Assembly (NCBI RefSeq): GCF_001275675.1
Contig: NZ_LITM01000009.1
Coordinates: forward strand, 220,319-284,318
Length of the DNA: 64,000 bases
Reading direction: 5' to 3'
From: Lysinibacillus sp. FJAT-14745
GTDB taxonomy: Bacteria; Bacillota; Bacilli; Bacillales_A; Planococcaceae
Shown: positions 47,216-55,925 of the stretch, piece by piece
Numbering within the stretch: position 1 is the stretch's first letter
How the letters are laid out: the number at the start of each line of letters is the position of its first letter
The notes under the pieces: model-generated
The model's database searches: none
What the model saw: only the letters and a program-made list of their open reading frames with translations
Told to the model about the DNA's origin: nothing
Translations under genes and position numbers: made by a program

Positions 47216-47321
47216 TTTGACTCCTCCTGTTGACGTATTAATTTTACCGGTGTGAGATCGTACCAATCATTCTGTTTTTATGTCTCATGCTGAGGCACAT
47301 TTACCAGAAGATTAATGAAAA

Positions 47322-47629
47322 TAAAAAAAACTCCTAACGTCTAAAAGGACGAAGGAGTTTAAGTTCGCGGTACCACCTTTAATTCCAGTAGAGGTAAGTT
47401 AAGCAGTCACACATTTCATTAGAAAAAAATGTACTACTTGCTTAAGCCTTTTACTACTGGCTCTCAATTCGGTAACGGTGTTTAACCGGCTTTAACTACT
47501 GTTAGTTCACTAAAGCTGCTCGAGGGCTACATTCAATTAGGTACAAATAGAAACTTTTCAGCTACCGTTTCCTCTCTTAAAATGTACTCATAATTTACTC
47601 TTCCCTGTCATAGCATCTATATTCGACTT
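47322..47629 (-). promoter_or_regulatory. T-box leader of valS, valine specifier
   Basis: On the minus strand the antiterminator motif AAGGTGGTACCGCG is at 47379-47366. The stem I region holds a G-A-A-T-G-T-A-G-C context with codon GUA at 47530-47528. A terminator (AAACTCCT...AGGAGTTT, 47360-47328) is followed by a run of Ts. Uncharged tRNA-Val is expected to allow readthrough into valS. The specifier assignment is by alignment with the trp leader and the downstream gene. Confidence 0.9.
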
Positions 47630-47635
47630 TTTCAC

Positions 47636-47665
47636 ATTGTACCGCAAAATCGTGCAATTGTTCAA
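47636..47665 (-). promoter_or_regulatory. valS promoter
   Basis: On the minus strand TTGAAC (47665-47660), an 18-bp spacer and TACAAT (47641-47636) make a sigma-A-type promoter. It starts transcription at about 47629, just ahead of the T-box leader. Confidence 0.65.
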
Positions 47666-47717
47666 GTGATTTAGTCATTTTTTAGGAAGCACTACTAGAA
47701 AAGGAAGTGAAATTCAA

Positions 47718-47912
47718 ATGCGACGACGCAAGTATAATCCTTGGCTTTTACCACCTTGGCTACGACAATTTCGTTTTTATTGCAGAACGATAATTGTACC
47801 AATTTGTGTTTTTCAGTTTATACATGTCATCATCCTTCCGACATCTGGAGATTTTATCATCTTATTGCTCCTGCTTCTCCTATGCTATTTACTTTTGAAT
47901 GATGTCATTTGA
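47718..47912 (+). CDS. Small hydrophobic membrane protein, hypothetical
   Basis: This 64-residue frame has a basic N-terminus (M-R-R-R-K-Y-N-P-W) and two hydrophobic stretches (about residues 24-40 and 44-60, the second rich in Leu). AAGGAAGTGA lies 7-8 nt before the ATG. It converges with and overlaps the last 24 bp of the SpoVID-like gene. No family is recognised. It could be a small membrane protein or a chance frame; the ribosome binding site and composition favour the former. Confidence 0.5.
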   Translation: MRRRKYNPWLLPPWLRQFRFYCRTIIVPICVFQFIHVIILPTSGDFIILLLLLLLCYLLLNDVI

Positions 47913-48737
47913 AACACGAACCTTTAGCGGTGTATAGTCCTCCGTTAAATCCCAGATCAACGATGGAACTTCATGCCAAGAGCTGGATTCACGGACTACA
48001 ATATGACTTGAGGATTCCCTCAACACTGATTTTTGCTCAACTGGTGCAGGTTTTTCTTTTTTGTCTGAAGCCACTACAGCTTCAGACTTTTCCTTTGGTG
48101 CTGCAAATGTTACAACCTTTGCTTTTTCCTCTTTTATGGATGTTGTGGATTTTTCTTCTTGCATTGAAGCTACTACTGCTGTAGGTTTTTCTTCTTGAAT
48201 TGAGGCTACTACTGCTGTAGGTTTTTCTTCTTGAATTGAGGCTACTACTGCTACAGGTTGTTTTACCTGTGTCGTTTCTTCTATATGAGCAACCTTCTCG
48301 ATTTGAGCTGAGGCATTGACTGTGACAGGCTGTTTTTCTAAAACACGAGCTTTTTCAAATGCTGGCTCAAGCTCATTAAATACACTTGTAACCGTCCATT
48401 CGAGCTGACACATCTGATTAGTCAATATAGGTCGAACATCCTTTACCATTAGATCTTCAATAGCTGCATCCTTTGGTAAATCCACATTTAAAGGAACTGC
48501 ATACTCAAAATAACCAGTATCCCCTTGAATATCTAGCGCATCGATTTGTACTAATTCTTCATCATCCATGAAAGCTTGCATGTCTTGAAAATCAAAGCGA
48601 ACATGTGCTGTGATATGATAAATACCCATTAATCGTAGAGAATCTTCTAACTGCATTGTCTGCCATCGCGGCTTAATTTGTACAGCTGCTATTTCCGTTG
48701 GGCAGCCATAACCAGGAAAACAAAAAGTTTCACTCAT
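47889..48737 (-). CDS. SpoVID-like spore coat morphogenetic protein
   Basis: The N-terminal ~170 residues (E-D-S-L-R-L-M-G-I-Y-H-I-T-A-H-V to Q-L-E-W-T-V) have the feel of the SpoVID N-terminal beta-rich domain. A Lys/Glu/Ala-rich region follows, with three 12-residue repeats (V-V-A-S-I-Q-E-E-K-P-T-A), and then a short C-terminal W-D-L-T-E-D-Y segment. In Bacillus spoVID lies between hemL and valS, the same neighbourhood. The terminal LysM domain of B. subtilis SpoVID is absent. ATG 48737 begins MSETFCFPGYG, but the strong GGGGAGGG is about 27 nt upstream of it, so the true start is uncertain. The frame is open to 49064 in non-coding-like sequence. Confidence 0.6.
   Translation of the reverse strand: MSETFCFPGYGCPTEIAAVQIKPRWQTMQLEDSLRLMGIYHITAHVRFDFQDMQAFMDDEELVQIDALDIQGDTGYFEYAVPLNVDLPKDAAIEDLMVKDVRPILTNQMCQLEWTVTSVFNELEPAFEKARVLEKQPVTVNASAQIEKVAHIEETTQVKQPVAVVASIQEEKPTAVVASIQEEKPTAVVASMQEEKSTTSIKEEKAKVVTFAAPKEKSEAVVASDKKEKPAPVEQKSVLRESSSHIVVRESSSWHEVPSLIWDLTEDYTPLKVRVSNDIIQK
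48152..48259 (-). repeat. 36-bp in-frame tandem repeat in the SpoVID-like gene
   Basis: Three units of 36 bp (each encoding V-V-A-S-I-Q-E-E-K-P-T-A or a close variant) lie at about 48152, 48188 and 48224. The last two differ by very few bases, indicating recent expansion. Confidence 0.85.
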
Positions 48738-48824
48738 ATTCCAAGTTTTGTGTTCGATAATAATCCCTCCCCTTGCATCATATGAAGCTCCGAGGGATAG
48801 TATGCTAAAGGTTGATGAATCAAT

Positions 48825-48870
48825 TTCTCCTCGGCGACGGAAATCAACCTCACGTTTTGATAATGAGTCT
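48825..48870. repeat. Family A remnant
   Basis: CGACGGAAATCAACCTCACGTTTTGATAATGAG is a single degraded family A arm (compare CGGAACGGAAATCAACCTCTCG at 25182). It lies between the SpoVID-like gene and the IS remnant. Confidence 0.6.
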
Positions 48871-48896
48871 AAAAAAGGCATACTAGAAAATTTCGA

Positions 48897-49407
48897 GGGC
48901 ACTGAAAAAGTCCATATCTTCTCACAAAGCGAGGTATTCAACGATTTAATCGTTGAATACCTCGCTTTTTTCATTTGGCACTGTGACTCTACTGTTGTTT
49001 TCCGAAGCATTCCGCTCGCTTTCCGCGGGCGAGCGATGCTTCTCCAAACAACGCAATGTATCATACTATTATTTTAATCACGCTTTCCTTTATAAAAAAA
49101 GATTTAATGTGCAGGTGGTACCCCCGATGATTTCAAATCAAGAAACCCTTAATTTAAGTCCATATATGGCGATCTACAATATTGTTGTGCCAAAAGATAA
49201 TATGCTTCGCCAAATCAATGAACTTGTTGATTTTTCATTCATTTTAGAAGAGTTAAAAACAAAAATATTGTTTAGACAATGGACGCAATGCCATTCCTCC
49301 AATTCGAGACAGAAATAAGGCACTTCCTGTTCAAAATTGAACAAGAAGTGCCTTATTTTTATCTGAAAAAGGTTCGCTTTTATGAAAACGTAAGTTTTTC
49401 AGTGCCC
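48897..49407 (+). mobile_element. IS1182-family insertion sequence remnant (511 bp)
   Basis: The ends GGGCACTGAAAAAGTCC (48897) and, inverted, GGGCACTGAAAAACTTA (from 49407) are the IS1182-type terminal repeats. TAGAAAATTTC stands directly outside both ends (48884-48894 and 49408-49418), separated on the left by GA. Inside are a CGAGGTATTCAACG hairpin, the first ~45 codons of the transposase and a 3' hairpin (AAGGCACTTC/AAGTGCCTT). Full-length relatives are about 1.5-2 kb, so most of the transposase gene has been deleted. Confidence 0.85.
49127..49340 (+). pseudogene. IS1182-family transposase, N-terminal remnant with frameshift
   Basis: The reading frame starts M-I-S-N-Q-E-T-L-N-L-S-P-Y-M-A, then V-V-P-K-D-N-M-L-R-Q-I-N-E-L-V-D-F-S-F, the recognised start of IS1182 transposases. 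At an A-run near 49260-49275 the frame slips. The next family segment, K-Y-C-L-D-N-G-R-N-A-I-P-P-I-R, is in another frame, which ends at 49340. The catalytic DDE region is missing. Not functional. Confidence 0.85.
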
Positions 49408-49453
49408 TAGAAAATTTCTAGCATGCCTTTTTACTGTTGTTTCAAAAATGTAA

Positions 49454-49900
49454 TTATACATTCACCAATTTAATTTTATTTGCTACACGATCTGTTAACA
49501 TTTGTGTTGCTTTTGGTACGATCGGCTTAAAGATTGGATTTAAAACAGGACCAGCTAATCCTCCTGCTGTTACTTCTAAGAAGCCTGTCATTTTTGTATT
49601 TTCTGCATCAATACTTTCTGCTAGGAAATAACCGTTTCCTGAAAAGTTGTCAGAAAGTCCTTTTAGTTCGAATGTTACTTTTGTAGGCGCTGCCCATTCT
49701 AAAATAGTAATTTCTACTTGTACTGTTTTTTTCAGAACACCAACATTGCCTTTAAACGTCCAATTTGAATGTTTTTCATCAATCATTTCATGTGCATTAT
49801 AACCTGGGACAAGCTTTGCCCATTTTTCCATATCACTAACGAAATCCCATACATTTTCAATTCCTACGGGTACTTCGACCATATGTGTGCCTGTTGCCAT
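49454..49900 (-). CDS. CoxG-like SRPBCC-domain protein
   Basis: The 148-residue protein has the SRPBCC pattern of carbon-monoxide-dehydrogenase subunit G proteins: V-P-V-G-I-E-N-V-W-D-F-V near residue 10, W-A-K-L-V-P-G near 28 and a final amphipathic helix. CoxG proteins recruit partner enzymes or bind small lipids. No CO dehydrogenase genes are nearby, so the role here is unknown. The ribosome binding site is weak. It is a lone gene next to the IS remnant. Confidence 0.75.
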   Translation of the reverse strand: MATGTHMVEVPVGIENVWDFVSDMEKWAKLVPGYNAHEMIDEKHSNWTFKGNVGVLKKTVQVEITILEWAAPTKVTFELKGLSDNFSGNGYFLAESIDAENTKMTGFLEVTAGGLAGPVLNPIFKPIVPKATQMLTDRVANKIKLVNV

Positions 49901-50337
49901 ATCAATTCACTACTTTCTTTTACGAATAGCTATATTATATACGATTTCGCCCACAATTTGGCTATGCTGAAAGTTATAATTTTAATAATTTTTTTCAAGT
50001 TGTAACGATTATTTTCATTCATCGATAATCCAATGCACTTTCTAACGTGCAAAAATTAAAACCATGGCAGACAAAGGCCGTGCTCCTTCACTCTCTCTCC
50101 ATAGTCCTGCACTTTCACTAAATTAGGTAATTAACTACATAAACACAATTATCATAAGTCCACTGAATGATTGAAGATTTCCATTAGTGTAACTACATCT
50201 TTTGTCGCTCGGTAGTACGTGTACCCAAACGATAATCTTGTCAAGATAGATCTAATTCTTATTAATTCAATACTTATTACATAGAATACATATAATTAAA
50301 GTAATCCCCCTACCAAAACAAGAACGGGTTATATAAT
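49901..50337. other. Intergenic stretch before the 50-kb element
   Basis: About 440 bp with no supported frame, tRNA or repeat. The sequence is AT-rich, with scattered stop codons in all frames. Confidence 0.4.
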
Positions 50338-50346
50338 ATCTGGTAT

Positions 50347-50709
50347 CAGGCGTGTTGATTAGGAAAAAATAAGTTTATTATTGAGCGATAAAAGGATTTT
50401 TTCGTTACCACTTTGCCAATATATTTCCATTTTAACTGATTGTAGCGTAGGGCTACTCGACTCCCGCGGGAAAGCGATAGAGGAACGAAGGCTAAAACCA
50501 TCACATCCTGTGATAACGCCTTCGTGACCAACATCGTGTTGGCCCGAGACCCTGCACGGAGCGAAGCGGAGGAAGCGGAGGAAGCGGCTCGACGCTCGCC
50601 CGCAAAAAGCTCTGCTCTGCGCGAAAGCGAAGCGTCAGCGGCAAAGCGAGTAGCCCGTAGCGGAAATCAGCCTCTTTGGATGTATAAAAATGGTTAATCA
50701 ACACACCTG
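50347..50709. mobile_element. Family B MITE-like element, long copy (363 bp)
   Basis: The ends CAGGCGTGTTGATTA and CAGGTGTGTTGATTA are 15-bp inverted repeats with one mismatch. ATCTGGTAT is repeated exactly on both sides (50338-50346 and 50710-50718), a 9-bp target duplication. The interior holds GAGGAACGAAGGC...GATAACGCCTTCGTG and GCGCGAAAGCGAAGCG segments shared with the 59-kb family A element. There is no transposase frame, so mobilisation would need one elsewhere. Confidence 0.9.
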
Positions 50710-50965
50710 ATCTGGTATAAAACTATTAGAATAATATATAAAATCATCTCCCTCTATAGATTTCTTAGCTGAGAGGTATTTCCATACTAGATATTCATGT
50801 TAATATCGTAATAAAGATTGCAAAGAAATGTACTTAAACAAACGACGTATTTTAGTTTAGAACAATGTCTTAGCTTGTTGATCAATTAGAAAAAATTATG
50901 TAGTTTAAACCTCTACTCTACAAGTATTGAGGGGCAAAGCTGAATAGAGAGAAATGGAGGGGAAT

Positions 50966-51628
50966 ATGGTGAAAAAACAGCATTCAAACAAAAAGCTTAT
51001 TCTATTAGATCTGATTTTTTATGTAGCATTACCATATATTATATGGAATTTTGGTAGGGAACCTTTTGGTCATTACGTAGCAATGCTGATTTCAACTATT
51101 CCGGGAATTATTTATACCATTTACCGTTTTATTTTAGATAAGCAGTTTAACATAACAGGTTTATTTATTTTAGGCTCATTAGCACTCGGCACAACGGTGG
51201 ATCTCCTATCTGGGTCAGCAGAGCAAATGATTTGGAATGGTATATATTTAAGTCTTTTTTATTCATTTCTATATTTTGTTTCACTAGTGATTAAGCGTCC
51301 TTTTTCTTTATACTTTGCTGTTGATTTTGTATATTTACAAGGTTATGAACGAAAGGACAGTAGAGCATTATTTTATCAAAAAGGAATCTTTAAATGGTTT
51401 CAATTTATTCAAGTTATCTTTATTATCAGAGGACTTTTCATGGCAGGTTTAACTGTATTCCTGCTTAATAATTTTGGGATTGATGGCTATGGTGAAATGT
51501 TGATATATAAGCAAATCTCAGGTTGGATCTTCTCAGGTTTAATTATGGGGATGTTCTTTTATATAAATATCCCAGTACAAAAATTTTTTGCTAAGCAGCA
51601 AAAGCAATTACAAGACAAAAAAATATAG
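50966..51628 (+). CDS. VC0807-like integral membrane protein
   Basis: The 220-residue protein has about six hydrophobic segments. The spacing and the N-G-I-Y-L-S-L-F-Y-S motif resemble the VC0807 family of Bacillus membrane proteins of unknown function. ATG 50966 lies 5 nt after GGAGG; an ATG at 50954 is part of that site, and GTG at 50969 is another option. There are no close operon partners. Confidence 0.7.
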   Translation: MVKKQHSNKKLILLDLIFYVALPYIIWNFGREPFGHYVAMLISTIPGIIYTIYRFILDKQFNITGLFILGSLALGTTVDLLSGSAEQMIWNGIYLSLFYSFLYFVSLVIKRPFSLYFAVDFVYLQGYERKDSRALFYQKGIFKWFQFIQVIFIIRGLFMAGLTVFLLNNFGIDGYGEMLIYKQISGWIFSGLIMGMFFYINIPVQKFFAKQQKQLQDKKI

Positions 51629-52042
51629 CTAGCCAACGATCAAACGTGATTGTTGAATAGTCCTCCTTTTCTTTCGATGTAGGGTTTAAACTCTAATTCA
51701 ACAATGGTACTTCGTTAACTACTTAAATTCCAAACATGGATAAGCCTATCATGTAACAGTTAGTACAGAAAAAAGCTTGAGGATGTAAATAAGCCTCAAG
51801 CTTAAAATTTTTGCTACCTCATTTATATATTTTGAATCCATTATTAATATTGGATATCCTCATTCACGAACACTCTTCATCTTCAACGCTCCCAGAAGCT
51901 ACAGTAGCTCTGGGCACTTCTGTAAGATTATATTTTCACCATTTTTCTACCACCTTTTGGTTTACTATGTTAAGCTTTCTATTAATAATAGAATTTTCTG
52001 TCAGTTAGGAAACGTGCAGATTTAAATGGAGGTATGTTGAAA
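51629..52042. other. Intergenic stretch after the membrane protein gene
   Basis: 414 bp with a terminator (51773-51803) and otherwise AT-rich, unremarkable sequence. A 65-codon frame at 51811-52008 lacks a ribosome binding site and was rejected. Confidence 0.5.
51773..51803 (+). terminator. Terminator after the membrane protein gene
   Basis: AAGCTTGAGG and CCTCAAGCTT form a perfect 10-bp stem followed by AAAATTTTTG. On the minus strand TTTTTTC follows, so it could act in both directions. Confidence 0.65.
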
Positions 52043-52624
52043 ATGTTAATTAGAAACTATAAAAAAGAAGATGAGCAAGGTTGGCTACGCTGTAGAGTTC
52101 TTGCTTTTCTAAATACAGCTTATTATGACAATGTGCTAAATAAAAAAGAAGTCTATGAACACCCTTCTATTGAGCTAGTAGCCGAAATAGATGGGATAAT
52201 TGTAGGCTTAATTGATGTTGAATATGAAGTAGAAGAAGGTACAGTTTGTTCAAGAGGAAACGGTTTAGGCGGTATGATTTGGCATATAGCTGTACATCCT
52301 GATTATGCACGAAGAGGTATAGGTGAAAATTTATTAAAAATTGCTGAAAAAAGAGCGATTGGACTAAATCTAAATCGCTTTGAGGCATGGACACGTGACG
52401 ATGAATGGGTACAAAATTGGTATAATAAAATGGATTTTAATCAAGTCGAATCATATTATCATCTTTATTTTGAAGGGAATGAAATGAATAATAGAATAGC
52501 AACGAATGTTTCAAATTTATTTCCTGTTTCGACATTCGCTCACTATGTCAGTGATGATATTGAACAGTTCAATAATATTACCCGCAAACATCATTGTATC
52601 TGCTATGAAAAGTGTTTCAAATAA
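52043..52624 (+). CDS. GNAT-family N-acetyltransferase
   Basis: The 193-residue protein has the GNAT fold: L-I-R-N-Y-K-K-E-D at the start, I-W-H-I-A-V-H-P-D-Y-A-R-R-G-I-G near residues 86-101 (acetyl-CoA pyrophosphate loop Q/R-x-x-G-x-G/A type) and W-Y-N-K-M-D-F near 134. The substrate is unknown. ATG 52043 is 10 nt after GGAGG; TTG 52037 and ATG 52034 lie nearer to it and are also possible. Confidence 0.85.
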   Translation: MLIRNYKKEDEQGWLRCRVLAFLNTAYYDNVLNKKEVYEHPSIELVAEIDGIIVGLIDVEYEVEEGTVCSRGNGLGGMIWHIAVHPDYARRGIGENLLKIAEKRAIGLNLNRFEAWTRDDEWVQNWYNKMDFNQVESYYHLYFEGNEMNNRIATNVSNLFPVSTFAHYVSDDIEQFNNITRKHHCICYEKCFK

Positions 52625-52806
52625 TTCGACGTAAAGGTCCTATTTTAACATTTAATAAATTTCATCAAGATAGGACTTGGGTTTATGATGATTTTCATAT
52701 ATGCAAGCCTTTTTGTTACGCCTTCACAGTCAACCTGAGAGCACCTAAGTCTAACCGATATCGTCTATCTGCAATAAAGTCCTCATATGCAAATTTTAAA
52801 AGCATA

Positions 52807-52852
52807 CAAAAAACCACCTCCTATCAAATGTTAGAATTGATAAGAAGTGGTT
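52807..52852 (-). terminator. hem operon terminator
   Basis: On the minus strand AACCACTTCTTATCA and TGATAGGAGGTGGTT arms are followed by six Ts, about 40 bp past hemL. Confidence 0.85.
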
Positions 52853-52893
52853 ACTTACACTACTTCATAAATAGAACGTATTTTCGCCCTTTT

Positions 52894-54186
52894 TTATTTT
52901 GCTAATTGTGCAAATACTTTATGGAAGGCTTCAACCGTTTTTGCGATATGCTCCTCCGTATGTGCAGTAGAAATGAATAAACCTTCAAATTGAGATGGCG
53001 GTAGGAAAATACCTTCCTCTGCCATTAGACGGAAGTATTCAGCGAATAATTGTAAATCAGACGTTTTTGCTGAAGCAAAATCAATAACCTCTTCATTCGT
53101 AAAGAAGAAACCTATCATTGAACCAGCACGATTTACAGTATGTGGAATATTGTATTTCGTTGCTGCTTCACGGAAACCAGCCTCTAATTGATCTCCTAGC
53201 TTTTTGAAGTATTCATAAGAGCTATTATCAAGACGAGATAATGTTTCATAGCCTGCTGTCATTGCTAATGGATTCCCTGACAATGTTCCAGCTTGATAGA
53301 TTGGACCAGCTGGTGCTACCTGCTCCATAATTTCCTTTTTCCCTGCAAATGCACCGACAGGAAGTCCACCGCCAATTACTTTTCCTAATGTTGTCATATC
53401 TGGTGTTACATCAAAATAACCTTGTGCACAACCATAGTCAACACGGAAGCCTGTCATAACTTCATCAAAAATCAACAATGATCCATGTTCCTTTGTTAAT
53501 TCACGTAAGCCTTGTAGGAAGCCTGGTTGTGGAGGTACAACGCCCATATTTCCTGCAACTGGCTCAACAATTACTGCCGCAAGCTCTGAACCAAACTTTT
53601 CGAAAATTAGTTCTGCCCCTGCTAAGTCATTGTACGCTACTGTTAACGTATTACGTGCAATATCCGCTGGGACACCAGGACTGTCAGGTAAGCCTAATGT
53701 AGCTACCCCAGAACCAGCCTTAATTAGCAAGGAATCTCCATGACCATGATAAGAGCCCTCAAATTTTAAAATTTTATCGCGTCCTGTAACACCACGAGCT
53801 ACGCGTAAAGCAGACATCGTAGCCTCTGTCCCAGATGACACGAAGCGAATCATTTCCATACCAGGTAGTCGATCTAACACTAATTTGGCTAATCGATTTT
53901 CTGTGTAGCTTGGTGCTCCAAACGAAGAGCCTTTCGCTGCTGTTTCTGCAATTGCTTGTACAACTTCTGGATGTGTATGACCTAAAATAAGAGGTCCCCA
54001 TGATAATACATAATCAATATATTCATTGCCATCAATGTCTTTAATAATAGCACCGTGACCAGATTCCATGAAGATTGGATCCATATTTACGGATTTGAAT
54101 GCACGTACTGGGCTACTAACACCACCTGGCATTAAGTTAACTGCTTCAGCATATGCTTGTTTTGATTTTTCGTAAGAACGCGTCAT
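52894..54186 (-). CDS. hemL: Glutamate-1-semialdehyde 2,1-aminomutase
   Basis: This 430-residue PLP enzyme makes 5-aminolevulinate from glutamate-1-semialdehyde. [11 protein letters not shown] near residue 117, F-D-E-V-M-T-G-F-R near 240 and [11 protein letters not shown] with the PLP lysine near 264 are diagnostic. It is the last gene of hemAXCDBL and abuts hemB. Confidence 0.97.
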   Translation of the reverse strand: MTRSYEKSKQAYAEAVNLMPGGVSSPVRAFKSVNMDPIFMESGHGAIIKDIDGNEYIDYVLSWGPLILGHTHPEVVQAIAETAAKGSSFGAPSYTENRLAKLVLDRLPGMEMIRFVSSGTEATMSALRVARGVTGRDKILKFEGSYHGHGDSLLIKAGSGVATLGLPDSPGVPADIARNTLTVAYNDLAGAELIFEKFGSELAAVIVEPVAGNMGVVPPQPGFLQGLRELTKEHGSLLIFDEVMTGFRVDYGCAQGYFDVTPDMTTLGKVIGGGLPVGAFAGKKEIMEQVAPAGPIYQAGTLSGNPLAMTAGYETLSRLDNSSYEYFKKLGDQLEAGFREAATKYNIPHTVNRAGSMIGFFFTNEEVIDFASAKTSDLQLFAEYFRLMAEEGIFLPPSQFEGLFISTAHTEEHIAKTVEAFHKVFAQLAK

Positions 54187-55167
54187 TTATTTCTCCTCCA
54201 ACCAACGTGCAACATCTTTAGCATGATACGTAATAATTAAATCTGAGCCTGCACGTTTCATGCTAAGTAACGTTTCAAGCACTACATTTTTCTCTTCAAT
54301 CCAGCCATTAATAGCCGCTGCTTTAATCATTGCATATTCACCTGAAACGTTGTATGCAACAATCGGTAATGTATAGTTATTTTTTACATCACGAATAATG
54401 TCTAAATAACTTAGAGCTGGCTTAACGATTAAGAAATCTGCACCCTCTGCTATATCCGACTCTGCTTCACGGAATGCCTCCATACGATTTGATGGATCCA
54501 TTTGGTATGATTTACGATCACCAAATTGAGGTGCACCATCAGCTGCATCTCGGAATGGCCCGTAATAGCTAGATGCATATTTTACGGCATATGACATAAT
54601 AGGAACATTTTCAAAGCCTGCTTCATCTAGACCAGCACGGATTGCTGCCACAAAACCATCCATCATATTCGATGGAGCGATGATATCCGCACCCGCTTTC
54701 GCTTGTGATACTGCTGTACGTGCTAAAACATCTAATGAAGGATCATTTAAAATTTGTTCGCCTTCAATTAAGCCACAATGACCATGATCTGTAAATTCAC
54801 ATAAACATGTATCTGCGATGATTAAAAGCTCTGGGTAACGAGCTTTAATAAGTCGAGTTGCTTCTTGCACAATACCATGATCATGGAATGCACCAGTTCC
54901 GACTGCATCTTTTTCTGCAGGTAAGCCAAACAAAATAACCGCAGGAATACCTAAAGCAACAACTTCATCAATCTCAGCTTCAAGTTTATCTAATGAAAAT
55001 TGAAATACTCCTGGCATAGAAGATACTTCATTTTTAATGTTTTCGCCTTCAATAACGAAGATTGGATAAATTAAGTCTTCTTTGTGTAAGTATGTTTCTT
55101 TTACCATTGATCGTATTGCAGCATTTGCACGCAAACGACGATGTCTTTGAAATTGTAATTTTGTCAT
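54187..55167 (-). CDS. hemB: Delta-aminolevulinic acid dehydratase (porphobilinogen synthase)
   Basis: The 326-residue TIM-barrel enzyme joins two aminolevulinates. The metal-binding [14 protein letters not shown] is near residues 119-132, with catalytic lysines in M-S-Y-A-V-K-Y-A near 194 and L-I-V-K-P-A near 246. ATG 55167 starts [13 protein letters not shown] and overlaps hemD as ATGA. A longer frame to 55308 is read in hemD codons and is not real. Confidence 0.97.
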   Translation of the reverse strand: MTKLQFQRHRRLRANAAIRSMVKETYLHKEDLIYPIFVIEGENIKNEVSSMPGVFQFSLDKLEAEIDEVVALGIPAVILFGLPAEKDAVGTGAFHDHGIVQEATRLIKARYPELLIIADTCLCEFTDHGHCGLIEGEQILNDPSLDVLARTAVSQAKAGADIIAPSNMMDGFVAAIRAGLDEAGFENVPIMSYAVKYASSYYGPFRDAADGAPQFGDRKSYQMDPSNRMEAFREAESDIAEGADFLIVKPALSYLDIIRDVKNNYTLPIVAYNVSGEYAMIKAAAINGWIEEKNVVLETLLSMKRAGSDLIITYHAKDVARWLEEK

Positions 55168-55925
55168 TTTATTTCTCCTACTTTCGTTATTTCCTCGATG
55201 ACTGCTTGCATTGTATATACGCTCGGCATAACATCCACAAAAGCACCGTGATTTAAAATAGCAGCTTCTGTAATATGACCGATTGCTGCTACACGAACGG
55301 CTTCCCAACCGATTACCGAAGCTACATCCTTTGCGTAGACTTCAACAGCGGAAGGGCTAGCAAAAATCACTGTGACATCGCTATTCGCACGGATACATTC
55401 AATCAATAATTGTTTTTGATCGTGTCGCTCAATCGTTTCATAAACTGTCCATTCCTTCAATTTAAAGGGCAGCCCTTCCTCTAATGTCTTTTTCGCTTTT
55501 TCTCCACGAATAAATAGACAAGTAGGATTACTACCTGCAACACTAGGAAATTCCTGAACAAATACATCTGCACTAAATATAGAAGGCATAAAGCTCACAT
55601 GGAATCCTAGATTTTCTAAAGCTGAAGTAGTTTTAGTACCAATAGAAGCAATTTTCCCTTGAAAATGCCCTGCACTTACATTCAATCGTTGCATTTTGCT
55701 GGCAAAAGCTTCTACAGCATTTTGACTCGTAAAAATGAGCCATTCAAATTGACAGGCAAACGCTAAATGCACATCATCGTTTTTAGCGATAATCTCGCAA
55801 GTTTCAATCAATGGGGCAATTACTGCTTGACCACCTAAAGCTGTAATGTCATCTATTATTGTTGTCGTCTTAGATGTACCTGTCAAAATAATAGTTTTAC
55901 CTTCTAAAGGTAAATTACTTTGCAT
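55164..55925 (-). CDS. hemD: Uroporphyrinogen-III synthase
   Basis: The 253-residue protein closes hydroxymethylbilane to uroporphyrinogen III. HemD sequences are very variable. The two-lobed fold, T-S-Q-N-A-V-E-A-F near residue 66 and F-A-S-P-S-A-V near 184 support the call, as does its position. It overlaps hemC by 11 bp and hemB by 4 bp. Confidence 0.9.
   Translation of the reverse strand: MQSNLPLEGKTIILTGTSKTTTIIDDITALGGQAVIAPLIETCEIIAKNDDVHLAFACQFEWLIFTSQNAVEAFASKMQRLNVSAGHFQGKIASIGTKTTSALENLGFHVSFMPSIFSADVFVQEFPSVAGSNPTCLFIRGEKAKKTLEEGLPFKLKEWTVYETIERHDQKQLLIECIRANSDVTVIFASPSAVEVYAKDVASVIGWEAVRVAAIGHITEAAILNHGAFVDVMPSVYTMQAVIEEITKVGEIK

Noticed and set aside
48738-49064. N-terminal 109 codons of the long frame before the SpoVID-like protein
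   Set aside because: They read through the IS end and a family A remnant and show no protein-like conservation; the ATG at 48737 is the first plausible standard start.
51811-52008. 65-residue plus-strand frame before the acetyltransferase
   Set aside because: No ribosome binding site, no recognisable motif, and the composition looks non-coding.
52612-52905. 97-residue plus-strand frame after the acetyltransferase
   Set aside because: Starts inside the acetyltransferase end, lacks a binding site and runs into the hem terminator and the hemL 3' end.
55168-55308. N-terminal extension of HemB
   Set aside because: Its codons come from hemD in another frame; the family start is at 55167.
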